From: Molossus alvarezi
Taxonomy: Eukaryota > Chordata > Mammalia > Chiroptera > Molossidae
Direction: 5' to 3'
Length of the DNA: 64,000 nt
Assembly: GCA_037176705.1 (NCBI GenBank)
Contig: CM073887.1
Location: forward strand, 57,621,001-57,685,000
Shown here: positions 63,331 through 64,000 of the stretch, piece after piece
Layout of the letters: every line of letters begins with the position of its first letter
Numbering within the stretch: position 1 is the first letter of the stretch
The notes under the pieces: model-generated
Databases searched by the model: none
What the model saw: the letters and a program-made list of their open reading frames with translations, nothing else
What the model was told of the DNA's origin: nothing
Translations under genes and position numbers: made by a program

Positions 63331-64000
63331 GCTTCACCACCTCTGGTTTGGGGAAGGGATACCCCTTCCCAAATACTGAGGAAGCTTCTTTCCTATCTCT
63401 TTTGACAAGAAGCAGCTCCTGTGAGGCAGACCCTCTCCCCACAGCTGGCTCTCTCTCTCTGGTTTTGGTAACTTTGTTCCCTCCCCATGGCTCCTCCTGC
63501 CTAGTTCATTCCCTACAACTTGCCCAGGTCCCTGCCTTCCTTGAACACCCCTCGACTAACCCCGCAAGCACACTGCCAGAAGTAGGGCGGGGGCCAAGTT
63601 TCTCACAAAACTTTATATGACCATTTTCTGACTACCAAGTGGTTAAAAATATCCACTCCGCCCAGGCAATTTTGCTAAGCTGGTGTCAAGGGGAGAAAGA
63701 GAGACACGGGAGAGCTCACAAATGAAGCAAATTGCTGAAAATCGGATTTTTACTGTCTTATCTAGGAGCCACACGAGAGGAGATGAGATTGCACTGCTGC
63801 TGGAACTTTCTCACATCCCCGAGTCTGGGGCAAGAAAGTGGGGGAGGAATGTTGAGAGAAGACAGGGTAAGAGAACAGAGGAAAAACAGGCGTGAGAGGG
63901 AGGGAGCCGGAAGAGACAGGGAGAAAAAATGAGCAGGAAGAAAGGACAATGGCCATGTGAGAGATTAGGGGCATGGATTTGAAAGTCATGACTCCAGCCA
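63331..64000. other. Gene-less stretch, purine-rich end
   Basis: An open frame of 100 codons (63318-63620) has no domain. 63830-63940 is AG-rich. No repeat or RNA recognised. Confidence 0.45.

Noticed and set aside
1..64000. CRISPR arrays, bacterial operons, ribosome-binding sites, riboswitches
   Set aside because: The sequence is vertebrate nuclear DNA. Tandem repeats are microsatellites or degenerate minisatellites, and dispersed repeats are SINEs/LINEs/LTRs without spacer structure.

Overview
The window is mammalian nuclear DNA, almost certainly from a vesper-type (yangochiropteran) bat. The deciding evidence is about 37 copies of tRNA-derived Ves SINEs, whose 5' heads read GGCCGGTTTGGCTCAGCGGTTAGAGC-like (called family A here) or GCTGGTGTGGCTCAGTGGTTGAGC-like (family B). 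Both end in CT-rich tracts and A-rich tails, and many carry clear target-site duplications (TSDs). The older background is typical of placental mammals: MIR, L2, L1M, MaLR/MLT1-type LTRs and hAT-type DNA fragments. Repeat names are recognised from memory of the families, not from a database search; the species cannot be fixed.

I found no convincing host protein-coding exon. Most of the window reads as intergenic or intronic sequence packed with transposons. The protein-coding remnants are all from mobile elements. (1) A class I endogenous retrovirus lies at 4048-9624, with gag, protease, RT and a transmembrane Env remnant, a 3' LTR, a truncated 5' LTR and a perfect 5-bp TSD; RNase H, integrase and most of the surface Env are deleted. 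(2) A 'half-L1' (HAL1-type) element lies on the minus strand at 38852-41013, with a complete 5' end, a frameshifted ORF1, no ORF2 and a 3' UTR. It sits inside a U6 snRNA retropseudogene and has a Ves SINE at each end.

Layout: 1-3777 is an old minus-strand L1 broken by a solo LTR (898-1846, 4-bp TSD) and nested SINEs. 4048-9624 is the provirus. 9630-20070 is L2/MIR/MLT1 with less repetitive stretches that hold clusters of TAATTA homeodomain-type sites. 20072-31980 is a dense mix of L1, L2, MLT1 and SINEs, with a GC-rich CpG-containing segment at about 27830-28270. 31981-38480 is MLT1, DNA-transposon and less repetitive DNA. 38496-41300 is the U6/HAL1/Ves nest. 41350-54900 is TG-rich tracts, GC-rich sequence, then a SINE/L1/L2 mosaic that includes two head-only Ves copies. 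54900-58780 is less repetitive and includes an AT-rich candidate conserved element and a perfect RFX X-box palindrome at 57552-57565. 58785-64000 is L1, L2, a solo LTR, MIR and MLT1-type elements.

The strongest structural observations are the layered U6/HAL1/Ves insertion, two Ves copies truncated at exactly the same internal base, a target sequence present three times because two insertions used the same site, and the consistent nesting of family A Ves inside family B. I see no undescribed multi-gene system.
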